From Lachnospiraceae bacterium UBA1267 (GTDB lineage Bacteria > Bacillota > Clostridia > Lachnospirales > Lachnospiraceae): 6,146 nt of DNA. Positions 5,856 through 6,146 of this stretch are shown in pieces (the stretch's first letter is position 1; each line of letters begins with the position of its first letter). Position numbers and translations under genes: made by a program. The notes beneath the pieces were generated by a model. The model did no database searches. It saw only the letters and a list, made by a program, of their open reading frames with translations, and had not been told where the DNA came from. The DNA lies in contig DBVJ01000085.1 in the NCBI GenBank assembly GCA_002308115.1, forward strand, positions 4,251-10,396, in the 5' to 3' direction.

Positions 5856-6146
5856 TCAGATCCCGCAGTTGTTAACGGTTCTGGGGAAGGGCAGCACGTC
5901 TCTGATGTTGCCCATACCGGTCACGTACATGATGCAGCGCTCGAAGCCGAGGCCGAAGCCCGCATGACGGACGGTGCCGTATTTCCGGAGATCCATGTAG
6001 AAGTCGTACTGCTTCTCATCCATGCCGAGCTCTTTGATACGGTTCATGAGCTTGTCATAATCCGCTTCACGCTCGGAACCACCGATGATCTCGCCGATAC
6101 CGGGCACCAGGCAGTCCATTGCGGCGACGGTCTTGCCGTCTTCGTT
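5856..6146 (-). CDS. asnS: Asparaginyl-tRNA synthetase, C-terminal part (cut by window end)
   Basis: The last 96 residues of a class II aminoacyl-tRNA synthetase that attaches asparagine to tRNA-Asn in the cytoplasm. The reading frame stays open to base 6146, so the rest of the gene lies beyond the window. AsnRS is normally about 460 residues, so roughly a fifth is present. The fragment begins [24 protein letters not shown], which closely follows the E. coli AsnRS segment [24 protein letters not shown]. It then has [19 protein letters not shown], where GFGLGFER is class II motif 3 with its ATP-binding arginine, and ends [16 protein letters not shown]. Ending in VNNCGI instead of the common PRNAxF type is a minor lineage difference. 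AspRS is less likely because the IGEIIGGS and PFPRT wording is that of AsnRS. It converges on mscS, and the two share a terminator. Confidence 0.95.
   Translation of the reverse strand, partial: NEDGKTVAAMDCLVPGIGEIIGGSEREADYDKLMNRIKELGMDEKQYDFYMDLRKYGTVRHAGFGLGFERCIMYVTGMGNIRDVLPFPRTVNNCGI

Overview
The window looks like a chromosomal segment of a fairly GC-rich Firmicute of the clostridial type. The case rests on strong AGGAGG-like ribosome sites, sigma-A style promoters (TATAAT, extended -10), the mix of small housekeeping genes, and a bacterial AsnRS. Coding DNA favours G/C at third positions, whereas the one long intergenic region is clearly AT-rich. I infer the phylum from these features; no marker gene here fixes the species.

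Layout from left to right: (1) a forward pair, a LysR-type transcription regulator (45-992) followed 6 bp later by an RluA-family pseudouridine synthase (999-1967). (2) A perfect hairpin (1989-2020) that ends this pair and, from the other side, a MATE-family drug/sodium antiporter on the minus strand (2018-3385). (3) An AT-rich divergent promoter region (3386-3617) with a good minus-strand promoter for the MATE gene, a palindrome in its spacer, a separate 10-bp inverted repeat, and candidate promoters for the forward genes. (4) A forward pair: an unusual membrane-anchored protein with a long Thr/Pro/Glu stalk and a beta-rich C-terminal half (3618-4808), then an MscS-type mechanosensitive channel (4841-5779) with its own strong ribosome site 32 bp downstream. 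(5) A long bidirectional hairpin terminator, then the C-terminal 96 residues of asparaginyl-tRNA synthetase on the minus strand, cut by the window end.

Four of the five complete genes belong to known families. The exception is the Thr-rich protein: I do not recognise its C-terminal region, which may be two related beta domains. Its stalk is encoded by a partly homogenised minisatellite. It appears to be co-transcribed with the mechanosensitive channel, which suggests, without proving it, a cell-envelope or turgor-related role. I see no mobile element, CRISPR array, tRNA or rRNA.
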